A stretch of DNA of 6,421 nt from Candidatus Rokuibacteriota bacterium. Its GTDB lineage: Bacteria; Methylomirabilota; Methylomirabilia; Rokubacteriales; CSP1-6. How positions within the stretch are numbered: position 1 is the stretch's first letter; every line of letters begins with the position of its first letter. The position numbers were made by a program, and so were the translations under genes. Location: assembly GCA_003221435.1 (NCBI GenBank), contig QHRS01000156.1, positions 1-6,421 of the forward strand, given 5' to 3'. The notes below the pieces were generated by a model. It was not told the origin of the DNA, did not search any database, and saw only the letters and a list, made by a program, of their open reading frames with translations. Of the stretch, positions 5,862 through 6,421 are shown one piece after another.

Positions 5862-5866
5862 CCTCC
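5862..5866 (-). promoter_or_regulatory. Ribosome-binding site of the aminotransferase gene
   Basis: The minus strand reads GGAGG nine bases before ATG 5852. It is the strongest Shine-Dalgarno in the window and settles this start over the in-frame ATG at 5972. Confidence 0.75.
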
Positions 5867-5877
5867 GTTTAGATCGC

Positions 5878-5889
5878 GGCTCCGGAGCC
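5878..5889. promoter_or_regulatory. 12-bp perfect palindrome in the aminotransferase leader
   Basis: GGCTCCGGAGCC is a perfect 12-bp palindrome 26 bp upstream of the aminotransferase ATG. A further half-site GGCTCC stands at 5902-5907, so GGAGCC at 5884-5889 could also pair with it across a 12-nt loop. It may be an operator or a leader RNA with two alternative folds; the role is inferred only from position. Confidence 0.3.
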
Positions 5890-5960
5890 CGACGGGGCGG
5901 TGGCTCCAGGGTGATCGCAAGTGTCGTTCGGCCACGGATCGAGGCGCGGATTTCCCTCTC

Positions 5961-5990
5961 ACTATAGGCCATCTTCGCGGCTGCGGCGAA
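5961..5990 (-). promoter_or_regulatory. Candidate sigma-70-type promoter of the aminotransferase-preT operon
   Basis: The minus strand has TATAGT (5966-5961), one mismatch from TATAAT, in otherwise GC-rich DNA. An 18-bp spacer separates it from a weak -35, TTCGCC (5990-5985). Transcription would start near 5954 and give a leader of about 100 nt. The poor -35 keeps this tentative. Confidence 0.35.
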
Positions 5991-6151
5991 ACCCCGGCGC
6001 GACGGAATCCCTACCGAAACGCGGCGCCGCAATGGCACAATGCGCTCGCCCATGGCCCGGCGGAGCGGGGCCCGGAAGGCTCCGGCGCCGAGCTGCATTC
6101 CTCCGCCCCAGCACGCCGAGGGCTCGAACGCGCACGGGGGGACCCAACCAG

Positions 6152-6421
6152 ATGAGCTCCGGCACGACGACCATCCACCGGCGCCGCGCAATCCTGATCG
6201 CGGCCACCGGAGCGGCACTCGCCCTGTGCTCCGCCGTCGCGCCGGCGGGCGCAGCTCCCGCGACGGACCCGCTCGACTCGCTCGTCGCGAGCGAGCGCGC
6301 GTTCGCGGCGATGTCGGTCCAGAAAGGGATGCGCGATGCGTTCCTCGAGTTCCTCGCCGACGATGCCATCATCTTTCGCCCCCTGCCCGTGATCGGGAAA
6401 CCGATCTGGCAGGCGCGCACG
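6152..6421 (+). CDS. Exported protein, probable SnoaL/DUF4440-like domain, 3' truncated
   Basis: Ninety codons are visible and the frame runs off the right edge. Residues 1-34 look like a signal peptide: a basic stretch HRRR (9-12), a hydrophobic core AILIAATGAALALCSAVA, and a PAGA-A site that signal peptidase I could cut after Ala34. The RRRAIL segment loosely fits a twin-arginine motif, so Tat export is possible. Cys26 is preceded by LAL, which does not satisfy a lipobox. The mature start, LVASERAFAAMSVQKGMRDAFLEFLADDAIIF (41-72), has the helix-then-strand pattern of SnoaL/DUF4440 (NTF2-like) proteins, but the core of the domain is outside the window, so the family call is tentative and no function follows. 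The ATG at 6152 has a G-rich run (GGGGGGA, 6135-6141) nine bases upstream as a plausible ribosome-binding site. It is divergent from the aminotransferase. Confidence 0.75.
   Translation, partial: MSSGTTTIHRRRAILIAATGAALALCSAVAPAGAAPATDPLDSLVASERAFAAMSVQKGMRDAFLEFLADDAIIFRPLPVIGKPIWQART

Larger units (their letters stand above)
5853..6151. other. Divergent intergenic region
   Basis: This 299-bp spacer lies between the aminotransferase start (5852, minus) and the exported-protein start (6152, plus). It contains the aminotransferase Shine-Dalgarno, a candidate -10 element, a 12-bp palindrome and a second palindrome, GCGGCGCCGC, at 6021-6030. Both flanking frames remain open into it (ATG 5972 minus, ATG 6032 plus), but neither upstream ATG has a good ribosome-binding site. 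I see no promoter I trust for the plus-strand gene. Confidence 0.6.

Noticed and set aside
5958..5968. CTCACTATAGG, identical to the 3' part of a T7 phage promoter
   Set aside because: The upstream half of the T7 consensus is absent, and no phage or vector sequence surrounds it. On the opposite strand it reads as a -10-like TATAGT, which is the more useful reading.
5853..5972. Aminotransferase start at the in-frame ATG 5972
   Set aside because: It adds 40 Arg/Pro-rich residues not expected for the family and has no good ribosome-binding site, while ATG 5852 has GGAGG at nine bases.
6021..6030. GCGGCGCCGC palindrome as an operator
   Set aside because: It is a short all-GC palindrome in very GC-rich DNA, with no repeat copy and no promoter signals placed around it.
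6032..6151. Exported-protein start at the in-frame ATG 6032
   Set aside because: It would place 40 Pro/Arg-rich residues before a clear signal peptide and has no ribosome-binding site.
4485..6155. 556-codon plus-strand open frame antisense to the aminotransferase
   Set aside because: It covers a well-supported class III aminotransferase on the other strand. The translation is low-complexity Arg/Ala/His/Asp-rich and has no recognisable motif.
6221..6232. Lipoprotein signal at Cys26 of the exported protein
   Set aside because: The residues before Cys are LAL; a lipobox needs Gly, Ala or Ser directly before Cys. Cleavage after PAGA by signal peptidase I fits better.

Overview
The window is very GC-rich bacterial chromosomal DNA. 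It holds six protein-coding genes, two of them cut by the window edges, and no tRNA, rRNA, CRISPR or insertion sequence that I can see. A secreted protein ending in a FlgD-like/T9SS-like C-terminal domain, together with the high GC and a delta-proteobacteria-style type IV pilin, suggests an uncultured FCB-type lineage such as Candidatus Eisenbacteria. That placement is an inference from gene style, not a computed result.

Layout from left to right: (1) the 3' end of a secreted, Cys-containing surface protein (+, 2-694). (2) Convergent to it, a complete ATP-dependent DNA ligase of the mycobacterial LigB type (-, 753-2339). (3) A divergent regulatory region (2340-2625) with a near-consensus sigma-54 promoter, a direct-repeat pair at enhancer distance and a short palindrome. 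(4) A type IV prepilin (+, best start GTG 2626, end 3066). (5) A convergent gap (3067-3208) with a nested inverted repeat. (6) A two-gene minus-strand operon: a class III aminotransferase resembling AGXT2/beta-alanine transaminases (5852-4584), then a PreT-type Fe-S/FAD subunit of dihydropyrimidine dehydrogenase (4537-3209). (7) A divergent spacer (5853-6151). (8) The 5' end of an exported small protein with a probable SnoaL/DUF4440-like fold (+, 6152 to the edge).

The aminotransferase and PreT pair fits reductive pyrimidine catabolism. PreT would pass NAD(P)H electrons to a PreA partner that reduces uracil or thymine, and the aminotransferase would remove the amino group of beta-alanine or beta-aminoisobutyrate at the end of the pathway. 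PreA, dihydropyrimidinase and beta-ureidopropionase are not in the window, and the operon is closed on both sides by genes on the other strand, so the partners must lie elsewhere or the pair does something else.

The parts I find most worth a second look are regulatory. One is the pilin control region, where promoter, ribosome-binding site, GTG start and a seven-residue prepilin leader agree with one another. Another is an all-GC hairpin covering the ribosome-binding position of preT. A third is the structured leader of the aminotransferase. I see no clear evidence for a wholly new system.
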